Shown here: positions 18,253 to 28,310 of the stretch, piece by piece
Layout of the letters: the number at the start of each line of letters is the position of its first letter
Numbering within the stretch: position 1 is the first letter of the stretch
DNA from: Emiliania huxleyi CCMP1516
Taxonomy: Eukaryota; Haptophyta; Isochrysidales; Noelaerhabdaceae
NCBI RefSeq assembly: GCF_000372725.1
Contig: NW_005199953.1
Location: forward strand, 39,499-103,498
Length of the DNA: 64,000 nt
Direction of reading: 5' to 3'
The notes under the pieces: generated by a model
Databases searched by the model: none
Told to the model about the DNA's origin: nothing
What the model saw: the letters and a program-made list of their open reading frames with translations, nothing else
Translations under genes and position numbers: made by a program

Positions 18253-19506
18253 ATGGCGTGCCGACCATTCCTCTTACTCACGACGCAGCGCAGTGGCTCG
18301 ACTTGGCTGTGCCAGGTGCTGATAGCGCAGCCCGGTGTGACCTGCGGCTCGGGAACGGCGCAGGGTCGAGCACTCCTGCCGGGTGTCCCTAACGCCGAGC
18401 TGCTCATTGAGTTTTCATACATGGGCTACCGCCGACGGCTACACACAGTGACGTGGGAGCAGTGGGAGAGGCGAGCGGACAGCGCTTTCTCAGCCGTCGC
18501 ACGGGACTGCGCGAATAGCACGGTGCGTGCTGCAGCCGGATACAAGCTCATGTACGACCAGGTTCCCCGGCAGCTCAGTGGCAGCGGCGACGCCCCCTTC
18601 TTCGACTGGCTCCGAAGGAGGGGCATCTCAGTGGTGCACCTGGAGCGAGGCGCCAAGATTCTGAGCATCGCCTCTGGATCTCAGTCCGCCCGTAGCTTTG
18701 TGCGCTCGTCAGGCGTGGCAGGCACAAACGCCAACAGAACGCAGGCCGGCTGCAGCGTGTCGCTGGCCAGGCAGCGCAGCCGCCGCGCTCGGTGTAGCCG
18801 CGACGGCTCAGGCAATAGCACCTTTGGGTGTGTCGGAGACTCGATAACGGCGGCTGTGTGGGTCGCGCGCGGTTGCCGGGGAGAATTTCATTGCAACGGC
18901 CACGCGGTGCAATGCGGGCTGTCGGCCAAAGGTGCCAACCCTGAGCAATGGTGCGACTGTGTCTCGGTCGTGCACCCCTCCTTTGTGCTGTGGCATACGA
19001 ACAATGCGAGCCTCGCGCACGAGATCTCGAGCGCACGCTACTCGTGGAGTAACGGCACGCTCGCGAGAATCCGCTCGATGGAGGCAGAGGATCGCCGCTG
19101 GGAGGCCCTGCTGCGTGGCGCGGGTGTGCCGTACCATCGCGTCTACTACGAGCAGCTTCTTGGCCCGAGCCGGCGCGAGCAGCACCTGCGCCGGCTGGTT
19201 GGCTTCCTAGGAGCCAAGGCGGCAACCGGCTCACTTCTCGGCCGCGTGGGCGGCAGCCTCGTGCCTCTGCACGAGCCAAGCTGCAGATCGCGCGTCCTCG
19301 CATATCGACGGCTGCGCGCGGCGATCCCAGGGACGCGCACGGCTGCGGCGTGCGACGCCCTGGAGAAGACTATCGGCCGCGGGGATGAGGATTCGCCAGT
19401 GGACTTCAGGCCGGAGGAGCTCCCAGCGTTCCGTGACGAAAAGGCAATCCTGCCTGACGCGGTGCGCTTGACGCGGCGAAGGGCAATCCGAAACGCAATC
19501 AAATAG
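18253..19506 (+). CDS. Sulfotransferase with internal Cys-rich insertion
   Basis: A 417-residue single-exon frame. It opens with a 5'-PSB loop (TTQRSGSTWLC) only ten residues from the Met. GYKLMYDQVP and VVHLERGAKILSIASGSQSA sit where Stf0/trehalose-type sulfotransferases have their conserved central and 3'-phosphate motifs. Between these and the C-terminal part (VYYEQLLG, the family's late motif) is a Cys-rich insertion of about 75 residues (SLARQRSRRARC, FGCVGD, VWVARGCRGEFHCN, WCDC). The insertion matches the module in the divergent gene at 16743. The fold outside it looks complete. The lack of a membrane anchor before the loop suggests a soluble enzyme or a missing first exon. Confidence 0.65.
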   Translation: MACRPFLLLTTQRSGSTWLCQVLIAQPGVTCGSGTAQGRALLPGVPNAELLIEFSYMGYRRRLHTVTWEQWERRADSAFSAVARDCANSTVRAAAGYKLMYDQVPRQLSGSGDAPFFDWLRRRGISVVHLERGAKILSIASGSQSARSFVRSSGVAGTNANRTQAGCSVSLARQRSRRARCSRDGSGNSTFGCVGDSITAAVWVARGCRGEFHCNGHAVQCGLSAKGANPEQWCDCVSVVHPSFVLWHTNNASLAHEISSARYSWSNGTLARIRSMEAEDRRWEALLRGAGVPYHRVYYEQLLGPSRREQHLRRLVGFLGAKAATGSLLGRVGGSLVPLHEPSCRSRVLAYRRLRAAIPGTRTAAACDALEKTIGRGDEDSPVDFRPEELPAFRDEKAILPDAVRLTRRRAIRNAIK

Positions 19507-19690
19507 CGGGCGAGCGCCTTGGCAGCTGCGATCCCGTGATGGGCTTGGCCGTCTTCCCGCCCCCGAGGAGGTCGAGGTCCAGCAGGTACGGCTTGGCTTA
19601 GCGAGGGTCGTCGATGGTCGCCGCGTCGTACGAGCCCTGCTAGAGCACGTCGACAATATTCCAGGAGGCTATGTCTGGCCTCCCGCCCGG
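19503..19690 (-). pseudogene. Gene fragment with two in-frame stops
   Basis: On the minus strand one frame reads GRPDIASWNIVDVL, TAG, QGSYDAATIDDPR, TAA, AKPYLLDLDLLGGGKTAKP, ITGSQLP. All three parts are in the same frame and protein-like, so this is most likely a decayed exon; the family is unknown. It lies tail to tail with the plus-strand sulfotransferase. Confidence 0.45.
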
Positions 19691-20107
19691 AGGCAGGAGG
19701 AAGGAGGGGAAGGCGCCCGCCCGGCAGAGGCGGCACTCCCCGGTGAGGCGCGGAGGGAGGAGACGAGGCCGTCGAACCTATGCCCCGCGGCGGCAGCCCC
19801 GAGGCGTCACCCAAGCAGGGCGAGCAGGCGTGGAGGCGTGGCCTCTCACTTGTCTCGACGAGAGACGCGCGCGGGCGGGCGGGCGAGGGGCGTGTGCGCG
19901 GTGCGGTCACCCGCACTCTCAGAGCACAGAGCTCAGAGGCGAGCGCGACGCGACGTCGTCGAAGAAGGCGAGTGTTGTAAAGAGAGGAGATCACGAGTAT
20001 TAGAGCCGTATGAAGGGATAGATGCATCTTCGTCCCAGTCGGATATGTATTTTTTTTGCCCCACCTACACAAAAAACTAGTAAATCCTTCCTTCTATGAG
20101 TGTGCGC
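19691..20107. other. No gene seen
   Basis: GC-rich up to about 19970, then a more A/T-rich stretch. No coding frame I can support. Confidence 0.4.
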
Positions 20108-20432
20108 TCACCTCCTCGTGCCGTACTCCTGCCGCCGGCGCCGCTCCTCCGCCTCGAGCCGCCGCCTCGCGCGCTCGTGCCTCCCGATCTCAAGGTTGGC
20201 GGCGCGGATCGACACGAGCCCGACCGGCGGCGGAAAGTCCACCCCAACGCGCCCGCCCTGCGCGTCGTACTTTGCCACCGCACCCGATCGGCCGTTGAGG
20301 TCGGCGCGGCCCCGCAGCCGGCGCGGCCTCACCTCGGCGCCGCGCGGGAAGCGCAGCTCCAGCGCCGGGACTGCGTCCACGAAGGCGAGCGGCGCGCCTC
20401 CGGCCGGGTGCAGGTGCTCGTCCAGGTGTGGC
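20108..20432 (-). CDS. C-terminal exon with SH3-like LNG module (partial)
   Basis: The minus frame enters from the assembly gap and ends at 20108. It contains RGRADLNGRSGAVAKYDAQG, then GRVGVDFPPP and GLVSIRAANLE, followed by a charged helix. This small beta-type module (leucine or methionine, NG, G-x-V, later a YxV-like strand and R-x-x-NL) is shared with the genes at 36568, 41977 and 60619. The start and the rest of the protein are lost in the gap, so the whole function is unknown. Confidence 0.6.
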
Positions 20433-20532
20433 NNNNNNNNNNNNNNNNNNNNNNNNNNNNNNNNNNNNNNNNNNNNNNNNNNNNNNNNNNNNNNNNNNNN
20501 NNNNNNNNNNNNNNNNNNNNNNNNNNNNNNNN
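20433..20532. other. Assembly gap (100 N)
   Basis: Exactly 100 N, probably a gap of unknown size. It interrupts the minus-strand gene ending at 20108. Confidence 0.99.
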
Positions 20533-20985
20533 CGGGGGGAGGAACCCAGGGGGTCGCATCCCCTTGAAAAGAGGCCCCAAATAGGCGGCCCCCAAGACCC
20601 TGAGAGACAACTCCCAAAGAAGGGCGCCGAACACGATCCGGGGGTGGCAGATCCAGGTGACAGCACCCGGCGACCCCAGCCTCCTGGTGAAAAACACCAG
20701 CAGGGGCCCCTTGACCCAAACGGCCACCCCACCCCCGAAACCATATTCGTTGGTGGGGGGGGGGGGCATGGTGGCGGTCCCGGCAGCCGCAACGCCTGGA
20801 GCGGGGCCTCGGGGGCGGCCCCCTGCCCCGGCGGCCGTTCCAGCCGCGGTTCCACGCGTCGGCCGACTACCCCACTCGCAGGGGGGGGCCTAGCTCTCGT
20901 CTCCCCTCAAGACGGGGGGGGGGGGGCAGGGCCCGGATTCGCCGACGGCCCCGCTTCTCCTTCCCGTCGCTCCGCGACGGGTCGT
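20533..20985. other. Gap-flanking sequence of unusual composition
   Basis: The stretch has poly-G and poly-C runs (GGGGGGGGGGGCATGG near 20757; a G run near 20916) and purine/pyrimidine skews unlike its surroundings. It may be low-quality read ends beside the gap. No gene supported. Confidence 0.45.
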
Positions 20986-21439
20986 ACATCAAGTTTGCGC
21001 AGCGCAGCCCGGTGGAGATGGCTCGCACGTTGGCTGCTGCGAATGCTGCCGTCGCAGCGCTGCCGGTATGTTGGAACCCCCGGGGATTTGCCGCTGACCT
21101 CGCGACTCTGGCAGAGGTCACGATCCCCAAGCCGATCAACGTATTGCTGATCGGAGCGGGCTGCGGCGCGCCGCTCGTGGCGCTCGACCGCCTCGGTGTT
21201 TAGTGGGACACTGCCCTCGTGTACGAGATCGACGACGACTGCATCACAGCGTCCTTCATGCCAGGTGGCCGGGCAAGATCCAGGTCATGAAAAACGATGT
21301 CTACCGCGGGATGTGCGACGCGGGGAGAGCGGGCGCGCCGACAGACACGGTGTCGCGCTCGGAGCTGAAGATCGAGGGCTCGACGTATTTTGTGAGTGAG
21401 CGCGACATCAAGGCGCTCGCGGCTGCCGGCTCGCCGTGG

Positions 21440-21448
<9 letters not shown>
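20986..21448 (+). pseudogene. DNA-methyltransferase-like gene, broken
   Basis: The plus frame reads FAQRSPVEMARTLAAANAAV, VCWNPRGFAADLATLAEV, then PKPINVLLIGAGCGAPLVAL, which looks like motif I (the S-adenosylmethionine site) of cytosine-5 DNA methyltransferases. Next come a TAG at 21200-21202, WDTALVYEIDDDCITA, and a shift of frame near 21250 into VLHARWPGKIQVMKNDVYRG. The acidic strand (YEIDDD) and the later D-V fit motifs II and III. With a stop and a frameshift it is a pseudogene, or an exon damaged by sequence error near the gap. It ends at an apparent GTAAGG donor formed by an IE-A element. Confidence 0.55.
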
Positions 21449-21692
<244 letters not shown>

Positions 21693-22411
21693 CATCCTCT
21701 GCCGGTTCCTCCCGTCCGCCTCTTCTTTGTTCGAATGGTTTTCAATCCATCCTTCACGAAGCCCTCCCATGTAGCTAGCGTTCTTTGCGAATGTCTCGAG
21801 ATGGCCAGCAGGCGCTGTCTGCTCGCGGCCTGTGCGGGCCGCTCGTCCTCCTCGCCCTTCTTTCATCCTCCCGTCCCTCCCCTCCACCATGGCCTCCTCG
21901 GCACTTCTTTCGCCGTGGAGACGCGCATCACCATCAGCCTCGTGGTCGTCTCGACCGAGTGCCAAGGGATCAGAGCAAAGCGAACGCTCTGCGCTCGTTC
22001 GCCTCGGAGAGCCGCTTGCAGATCGGTACAACGCGGCGTTCTTACGTAGACGAGATATATTCAAAACTCACTTTGCGCCACCAGGTGAGCAGTGGAGACC
22101 CCGTCGCCAGCCGATCGCGCGCTCTGCAACGACTCGATCGCATCTCGGGCCAGAGTGCAAGAGAGACGCACCCTCAGCATGAGAATCAAACTCCGGTGGA
22201 CCACGCCACTCCCTCGTCCCTGAACGCACACGGGCGACGGGCAGTTTCACAACAGCACAAACCCGTCACACGCGCTGCCCGGCTGGCCTGCACTGGCAGC
22301 AGCACAGCACACACAACCCACCACACACGCGCCACGGCGCGGACCAACCCACTCCAGCACACACTCGCCTGGACGAGCCTCGCGCCCAATCGCTCGAGCG
22401 ACCCCTCCTCG
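21693..22411. other. Mostly non-coding; possible plus-strand exon
   Basis: Around 21930-22085 the plus strand reads SALVRLGEPLADRYNAAFL, RRRDIFKTHFAPP, and then reaches CCACCAG followed by GTGAGC, a good donor. This is exon-like, but nothing upstream or downstream joins it convincingly. A dispersed repeat lies at 22160-22245. Confidence 0.35.
22160..22245. repeat. Dispersed repeat, copy 1 (copy 2 at 50980-51090)
   Basis: The words AGAGTGCAA, GCGCACCCT or GACGCACCCT, TGAGAATCAAACTCCGG, GACCACGCCAC and CTCCCTCGTCCCTGAAC occur in the same order here and at 50980-51090. On the minus strand GGAGTTTGATTCTC resembles a tRNA T-arm (pol III B box), so a tRNA-derived SINE is possible, but no A box is clear. 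Confidence 0.5.
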
Positions 22412-23582
22412 TCACGGTGGCGGGAGCTCGGGAGGCAGCGCCCCCGCCGCCTGCGCAGCAGCGCGCGCCGCGGCGGAGAGGGAGGCGGACGCCGCCGCCG
22501 CCTCCGCGCCGTACTGGCCCGCGAGCTGGCCGCGCAGGGACCAGCCGACCGCGGCCTGCAGCCTCAGTGCACCAGCATCAGGGCGGGAGCAGCCTCAGTA
22601 CACGGGCGGGGTCCGCGGTCTCGTGCACCGCGCGCATTTGCATGCGGGGCGGGGATACGAGGGACACGAGGGAAACGAGTGCAGCTGAACGCAGCTGAAC
22701 GCAGCTGAATGCGGCGGAAGACAGCGAGAGATGGGGAGAGATGGGGAGAGATGGGGAGAGATGGGGGAGAGATGGGGGAGATATGCGGAGATATGGGGAG
22801 ATATGGTGGAAGACAGAGGCATGCAGTGTCCTCTCGAGTCCTCTCGAGTCCTAGCCGCGGAAGAGGAACGACTACGTCTTCAGCATCGTAGGGACCGGCG
22901 GCCGCGAGGAGCGACACCTAGATTGTTTGAGAGTACTGTGTGTACTGCAGAACCACGGGCCAGAGCAAGAGGGAGAGGGAGAGGTGAGAGGAGGGCGGGG
23001 GGAGCGGCGCGGGGCGGAGCGGCGCGGCGGCGAGGCGGCGTGAGCGGTGGCGTGGTGCGGCGGCGGGGAGAGAAGCGTCGGGCGCAACTAAAGAGTGTCT
23101 AGGAGGGACACCTTGAGCAGCGACGCTCTGCGCCCCAGCAGCGCGGCCCCGCCCACCGTACACCCACCTTCAGTGTTGCCGATCCGGCCGGGTGTCGGTC
23201 CTAGTGCTTCGGCCGTCGTGCCACGTGTGCGTGCTCGCCCCGCGGCGTGAGCTGTACGGAAGTCCCGCGTCTACGTGTGCTGCAGTGCGCCGCAGTCCCC
23301 CGCTGCAGTGTGCTGCAGTGTGCCGCCGCCCCCCGCCTGAGTGTGTGCTGCAGTGTGCCGAGTGTGCTGCAGTGTGAGTGGACCGTGCGGAGGCTCCCCC
23401 GCCACATACTGTCTCGTGTTTGCAGCGCCCACCGACCAGCTCCGCCGGCCTCTCGCCCGCCAACCGCCTCGCGCCAGCCGCCGCGCTGCGCCACGCATCG
23501 ACGGCCCTGTCGCCGACCGCCGCCGCGCCCGCCTCGGCCGCCGCCCCCGAGCCGGCCGCGGTCTCGCTCGCCGTCGCGCCTA
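22412..23582 (-). CDS. Ala-rich helical protein, multi-exon, 5' end unclear
   Basis: Three exons can be supported. One ends at 23112 (TVGGAALLGRRASLLK). The next starts at 22917 (VSLLAAAGPYDAEDVVVPLP) and ends somewhere before 22830. The last is 22555-22412 (AAVGWSLRGQLAGQYGAEAA, ending LPPELPPP). The first intron (23111-22918) is GT-AG and has AGGTGTC, one variable base, then CTCCT at both ends. A probable upstream exon at about 23582-23440 reads ATASETAAGSGAAAEAGAAA then VGDRAVDAWRSAAAGARRL. Between them lie TGTGCTGCAG tandem words. No family is recognised. The Ala-rich gene just upstream on the same strand (23863) has similar composition and could be part of the same gene. Confidence 0.4.
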
Positions 23583-23862
23583 GTCACGGCGCGCTGCCTC
23601 GCACACACACCACCCTCCTCTCCTCCGCGGGGGGTCGCCCCCTCCCCCCTCCGGCGCGCGCGCGCCGTGAGACCGCGCCTGCCGGCGCACGGGGAAGGGG
23701 GGGAGGTTCGGCGAGGCAAAGGGGCGAGGTGACTGGTGTGGGTGTGCGAGAGATCAGGGGTGGGTAGATGTGGGTGGTGGGGGTGGGGTGGGGTGGGGTG
23801 GGGGGGGGGGTGTGGCTCGCCGCGCCCGCCTCATCACGTCGCACTCCCAACGCGCCTCTCTT

Positions 23863-24531
23863 CTACTGCCGCGCCGCCGCCGTCGCCGACCGAACGGCGG
23901 ACAAGACGGAGTCGTCCGCGAGCTGAATGACGTCGGCCGCTGTGGCAGCGAGCTGCGTCGCGGCGGGCGACCACTTGGCCGAGAGAGAAGGGCCGACTGC
24001 GATGCCGGCCGCCGCCGCCGCGCCGGCCGCCGCAAGTAGAGATCCGCCCGCCGCCGCACCGGCCACCGCAGCACCCGCCGCGACGCCCTCGGGGTAGGCG
24101 TCGCTTGCGGCAGCCGCGCGCGCCGACGCCTGCCGCGCCGCGGCGACGAGCGACGCTTCGGCCTGCGCCGCCGCAGCCGCACCGCTCGTAGCGGCGATCG
24201 ACTGCGCCGCCTCGCCCGCCTCCAGCACCTGCGTCGCGAGCCGTCGCGACTCGCGGTTCAAGACCTCGAGCGCGCGCGCCTCCATCGCGGTGTACTCGGC
24301 GTACTTTTCGCGGGCCGCGCCGAGCGCTCGCGCGCGGGGGGCCGCCGTCGCCTCCACCGCCCAGTCTGCGCCCGCGCCCGCAGTGGAGGCCGCAGCCTCG
24401 CGCGCGCCGGCCGCGGTGGCCTCGGCCGAAGCCTTTGCGTGAGAGATTGCCGCGTCCCGCTGCGCAGCAGCCCAGGCGTAGAGAGCGTCGCGCTTGGCGC
24501 CAATGAAGGAGGAGACTGCGTCGTCGGGCAT
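23863..24531 (-). CDS. Ala-rich protein with hydrophobic hairpin
   Basis: The frame encodes 222 residues starting MPDDAVSSFIGAKRDAL. The first 130 residues form long amphipathic Ala-rich helices (AAAQRDAAISHAKASAEAT; EARALEVLNRESRRLATQV). A glycine/alanine-rich hydrophobic stretch (about 150-185) could be a membrane hairpin, followed by another helix. I do not recognise the family; such layouts occur in organelle-membrane-shaping and plastid-associated proteins, but this is only an analogy. The start codon is followed by a good frame and preceded by a change in composition. Poly-G near 23800 marks the end of the gene's 3' side. Confidence 0.5.
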   Translation of the reverse strand: MPDDAVSSFIGAKRDALYAWAAAQRDAAISHAKASAEATAAGAREAAASTAGAGADWAVEATAAPRARALGAAREKYAEYTAMEARALEVLNRESRRLATQVLEAGEAAQSIAATSGAAAAAQAEASLVAAARQASARAAAASDAYPEGVAAGAAVAGAAAGGSLLAAAGAAAAAGIAVGPSLSAKWSPAATQLAATAADVIQLADDSVLSAVRSATAAARQ

Positions 24532-24667
24532 GGCTCGGTGTGGTTCGTGTGGGCCGGCTCAAAGCGCGTTGCCTGCCGCGCGAAGCGGTCGTGGTTCGAA
24601 GAGAGAGATTTTTAGCAATACCAAACAACTCTAACACTCACACGTCATTTGGGGCCTGGAGCCCTGT

Positions 24668-25105
24668 TCACGCGCGCGCGAGACGTGCAGACAGGGTTGC
24701 CAGGTGAGAGCGAATGGCGCGGTTCACGCCTCGCACAACAGAGAGAGAGATGCGCTCTGCATGGTGGGACATAAAAGAGAGCGAGTACTTGGGCGAGTAG
24801 GCCGTGCGGTCAACGCTGCCGCGCGCGACTTTGCGCGCGAGGCGGCGCAGCTTGAGAACGGCGGTGGGCGAGAAGCCGCCGCCGAACGTCTCGTGGAGCA
24901 GCAGGTTGAAGTTGTTGCGCTTGACAAAGATCGCGTCGTGGTAGAAACCGCGATGCGCCTTGACGTAGCCGTGGCCGGTCTTGTGGGAGAAGGGTTGGCC
25001 GGGCTTTGTTGGTTCGGTGTAATGCTGGTGAGGTGGCCATGCTGTATAGCCGAGCCATTCGGCGCGTAGCTCGTCGGGCTGAAAGAGGATGATGCTGGGC
25101 TTCAT
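24668..25105 (-). CDS. Unknown 145-residue protein
   Basis: A compact single-exon frame, MKPSIILFQPDELRAEWLGY onward, with aromatic and charged residues in proportions typical of a folded protein and less Ala bias than its neighbours. Segments such as HETFGGGFSPTAVLKLRRLA and VDRTAYSPKYSLSFMSHHAE look like conserved blocks of a lineage-specific algal family. I recognise the style of that family but not a function. No membrane segment or signal peptide is visible. It is divergent from the transporter at 25335, with 229 bp between the starts. Confidence 0.55.
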   Translation of the reverse strand: MKPSIILFQPDELRAEWLGYTAWPPHQHYTEPTKPGQPFSHKTGHGYVKAHRGFYHDAIFVKRNNFNLLLHETFGGGFSPTAVLKLRRLARKVARGSVDRTAYSPKYSLSFMSHHAERISLSVVRGVNRAIRSHLATLSARLARA

Positions 25106-25334
25106 TCATGCATGGCGAGCAGCGCCCACGCCAGTCCGGTGAGTGTCCGGTGCGGACACTAGTGTGCGGGACCAAATGTGTATCGCGCGCCTACACAATG
25201 TAATGGACTGACCGCCCCGGTCGTCAGCGAGTTCTTTATCGGAGGAGATAAAATAGCCGTCAAGAATTTAATCGCATCCAAGCAGATAACGAACGTCCCT
25301 CCCGTGTGTCTCGCCACCAGGGTAGCTCTCTCGG

Positions 25335-26807
25335 ATGATTGAGCGCTCAAAGGCTGCGTCCCCTACCAAACGCTTGCGGTCGTCGCTGCGGGCGTTCGGG
25401 CCGGACGGGGCATTCCGGGAGGGCCTGCGCAGCGCCTTCGACCTCGAGCCCTCTGATGTCGGCCCACTGAGGCTGTCGGCGCTCGGCGGCTGTGCAGTCA
25501 TCGCGGCGTACGGCATTGCAAGCCCGCTGCTCGAGGTGGTCGCGCTCAGCCTGGGGATGGACCTTCTGCCGCTTGTCGACGTCGGCCAGACCCTTTTAGT
25601 TTTCGCCGTGAACCCTCTCTACCAGTACGCTCAGCGCTGGGTGCTGCCCATTCAGCTCATCGGCATTGCGTATCGCGTAATCGCGACGCTTCTCCTCGCG
25701 TTGTCGGCCCTCGCCGCGTCGTGGCCGCACAGTCGCGCGGTGGCCTACTGCCTGGCCGTCTACGGCGGCATCGTCGCCCTCTACCCGCCCGTGCTGTACG
25801 ACTCATTCCTCGCGTCGGTGCACACGCGGCCAGAGGCAAAGCGAGTATACGGCATCATTTTTTTCGGGAAGCAGTCGGGATTGCTGCTTGGATCGTTCGC
25901 GGCAGGGCTTCTCTTTGCACGCTTCGGGCCCCCAACTATTTTGGTCGCGTGCGCGATGTATGAGGCCACCGTGCACCTGGTGCGGTGCCGCTCTGCGTCT
26001 TTCGAAGAGGGCGCTGAAAACGGCAAGGGAGGGGGAGGCCGCTGCGCTGCCGGCAGTCACGACGGCCGTGGCGACGACAGCGGAGGCCACGCTGACTGCG
26101 ATGCTCCGGACAGCCAGGCTAGCGGGGCGCGGGCCGAGGCGTGCTGCTCCTCTGCGTTTGGCGGTGCGTGCGTCATCGCCAGGGACAGGACGCTGCGATG
26201 GCTCGCCGCCCAACGTTTCGTATCGGTAATGGTCACCCATGGCATCTGGTATGAGCGCTCAGAGCTCCTGACCAGCGCATTCGCGTCCGACGCTGAGCGA
26301 GTCGTGGTGATCGCGAAGCTCCAGCTGGCATACGGCTGCGTCACGCTGCCCGTGCAGCTGCTGCTCTTCGCGCGGCTCATGCGAAGTTGTGGGTACCGCG
26401 GCATGCTCGCCGTCATGCCCTGCACCCTGATCACCGGGCTCATCACCTCGATCGTCCACCCGGGACTGCCCGCCATCCTCGTGGTCGACACGCTGCGCAG
26501 AGCCAGCGACTACGCAATCAGCAAACCCACGCTCGACACGCTCTACTGCGACCTGCACAGTGACACGCTCTGGCTCGGCCAGCCGGTGATTGCCACCCTC
26601 CTCACCCGCCTGGCCACGCTCTGCGCCGCCGCCGTCTTCAGCTTGTTCCGCCTGGTCGGCGTCCAGCCGCGGCACCGGCAGTGCTGGCTGCTCCTCTTGT
26701 CTCTGGCCCTGGCGGCGACCCACTGGCGGTTGAGCGTGCTGGGCAGCCGGTCGGACCGACTGAGCGAGCCTGAGAAGCCTCGACAGGTGCTGGGTGTGTT
26801 CGTGTGA
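25335..26807 (+). CDS. TLC/MFS-type membrane transporter-like protein
   Basis: A single-exon frame of 490 residues with about ten to twelve hydrophobic segments split by a long acidic, His/Cys-containing cytosolic loop (about 230-285). The motif RRASDYAISKPTLDTLY in the C-terminal half matches the place where TLC-type ATP/ADP translocases carry R-x-x-x-YA-x-x-x-P, so I think it belongs to or near that branch of the MFS clan. Plastids and intracellular bacteria use such carriers for nucleotides, but the substrate here cannot be told. The Met at 25335 precedes a basic N-terminus; no transit peptide is obvious. It could also be another distant MFS carrier. Confidence 0.55.
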   Translation: MIERSKAASPTKRLRSSLRAFGPDGAFREGLRSAFDLEPSDVGPLRLSALGGCAVIAAYGIASPLLEVVALSLGMDLLPLVDVGQTLLVFAVNPLYQYAQRWVLPIQLIGIAYRVIATLLLALSALAASWPHSRAVAYCLAVYGGIVALYPPVLYDSFLASVHTRPEAKRVYGIIFFGKQSGLLLGSFAAGLLFARFGPPTILVACAMYEATVHLVRCRSASFEEGAENGKGGGGRCAAGSHDGRGDDSGGHADCDAPDSQASGARAEACCSSAFGGACVIARDRTLRWLAAQRFVSVMVTHGIWYERSELLTSAFASDAERVVVIAKLQLAYGCVTLPVQLLLFARLMRSCGYRGMLAVMPCTLITGLITSIVHPGLPAILVVDTLRRASDYAISKPTLDTLYCDLHSDTLWLGQPVIATLLTRLATLCAAAVFSLFRLVGVQPRHRQCWLLLLSLALAATHWRLSVLGSRSDRLSEPEKPRQVLGVFV

Positions 26808-27890
26808 AGGGTGCCGCGTGGACTATTAGTACAAAAAAATCACAGAAAATTCACAAGCTCCTCCGGAGCCGAGCCACGCGTCACGCAGCAGCCCTGAGGT
26901 GCCCTGAGCACACATGCGAGCGCTCAGGTCATATCTCGTCGTGCACTCGCCTGACAGTAGTTTGCGGAAGACCGCCGCCAGCATGTCGTCGCACCGGCGC
27001 TGCCGGTGGCCGAAGGCAGCCACCGTGGGTCCAGCAGCGCGATCTGTTGTGCATCCGCGCTCCCAGAGCATGCCAGTGGATGGCCTTGACCAGGCCTGAG
27101 CAGCTCAGGAGTGGAGGCAGCCTCTGTCTGGACGAGCAGCGCTGGATCGCCAAACCAGCAGAAGAGCGCCGAGCGGCGGCGCCGACTCTGTGAGGCCACT
27201 CCAACTCGCACATCTCAAGCTGTATCTCGAGAACGCGATCGAGTTAGAAGCTCATCGACACGGCGTCTTCAATGGTTCAACGAGCCCGTCACTCCAGTCA
27301 GTGGGTGTCAGCGACGAATCGGCCATCCTGCCCCCCTTTTTGGGTCGGTACTACCGCGGTAATAGGACTTGTGGGAGGGTCGTATACTCTATTGCAATAG
27401 ATCCGCCCCTCACGCACGCACACGGGCCCAGACGCGCCCCAGCGGCACCCCGGCACCGGGGCAGCGTCTGAGCGCCAGCCGTTCAGCTTTCTCGAACGCA
27501 ATGTTACAGATGCGCACACACTTTGCACCGGTGTCTCCGTGTCTCCGACTCTCTCTGGAAACGGCGAACGACACGGGGCCGCACACGCGAAAGTCGAGAC
27601 CACGCTGACCGCGAAAGATGCCGCGTCGCCGCGGCGGTCCGAGGACCGAGCTATCGCGCATCGGTGCGACTCTACTCTTGCTGCTCTCAGGTCTCACGCC
27701 GATCCAGTTCCAACCTCACGAAATGTACACACCACGCATGCCACGCCCCCCGGGCCTGTGCGCCCACCTCCTCACACACCTCAGCCCGCGCGCTCCACCC
27801 CTCGGTGCGAGGCCGAAGGGGAACCAAGGCGAGGGGCGGGCAGGCGCGCTTGCAGGAGCTCGAGGGCGGGCAGCGGAGAAGGGGCCGGTC
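26808..27890. other. No gene seen
   Basis: About 1.1 kb with only short overlapping frames of chance type. No repeat family member found. Confidence 0.4.
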
Positions 27891-28310
27891 TCACATGCAG
27901 ATGTCGGTCGTGTTGTGCATGCACACAAACTGCTCGTTGATGGCGACCGGGCTGGTGAAGGGGTCGAGCACCGTGCTACGCATCAGATCCGCCGCGCGGG
28001 TGATCGAGCAGTTGCCCGCGCTAAACTCCAGCCACCAGTCGACGTCGTAGGGGAACGGTGGGTTGGCGATGCACTCGGTCGGCATGGGGTTGGCCGGGCC
28101 GGGGGTGGGGCAGGCGCTGTCGAGCTCGTGGGTGTCCTGCGCCGCGCGCACGAGCAGGAGGTGAGACAGCGGGAGAGTGAGCGTCGCAGGCAGGGCGGCG
28201 GCATGCACCGAGCACGCGGCAAAGACGTGGAGAGACGTGGCATCCCCCGGTACCGACCTGGGCACGAGGCGGGGGTCGAAGTCGTCGGCGGCGACGAACT
28301 CGATAGCTGG
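27891..28310 (-). CDS. C-terminal exon of unknown secreted-type protein
   Basis: After a likely acceptor (CCCGTCCAG, then CTATCGAGTTCG) the minus frame reads IEFVAADDFDPRLVPRSVPG and later PFPYDVDWWLEFSAGNCSIT, ending with several Cys and an NTT sequon. Cys and N-glycosylation sites suggest a secretory-pathway protein. The upstream exon is probably within 28395-28560 (YTHQDDVLDDVRADDCHARR), but the join is not certain. It is transcribed towards the left, away from the proline-rich gene on the plus strand. Family not recognised. Confidence 0.4.
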   Translation of the reverse strand, partial: PAIEFVAADDFDPRLVPRSVPGDATSLHVFAACSVHAAALPATLTLPLSHLLLVRAAQDTHELDSACPTPGPANPMPTECIANPPFPYDVDWWLEFSAGNCSITRAADLMRSTVLDPFTSPVAINEQFVCMHNTTDICM

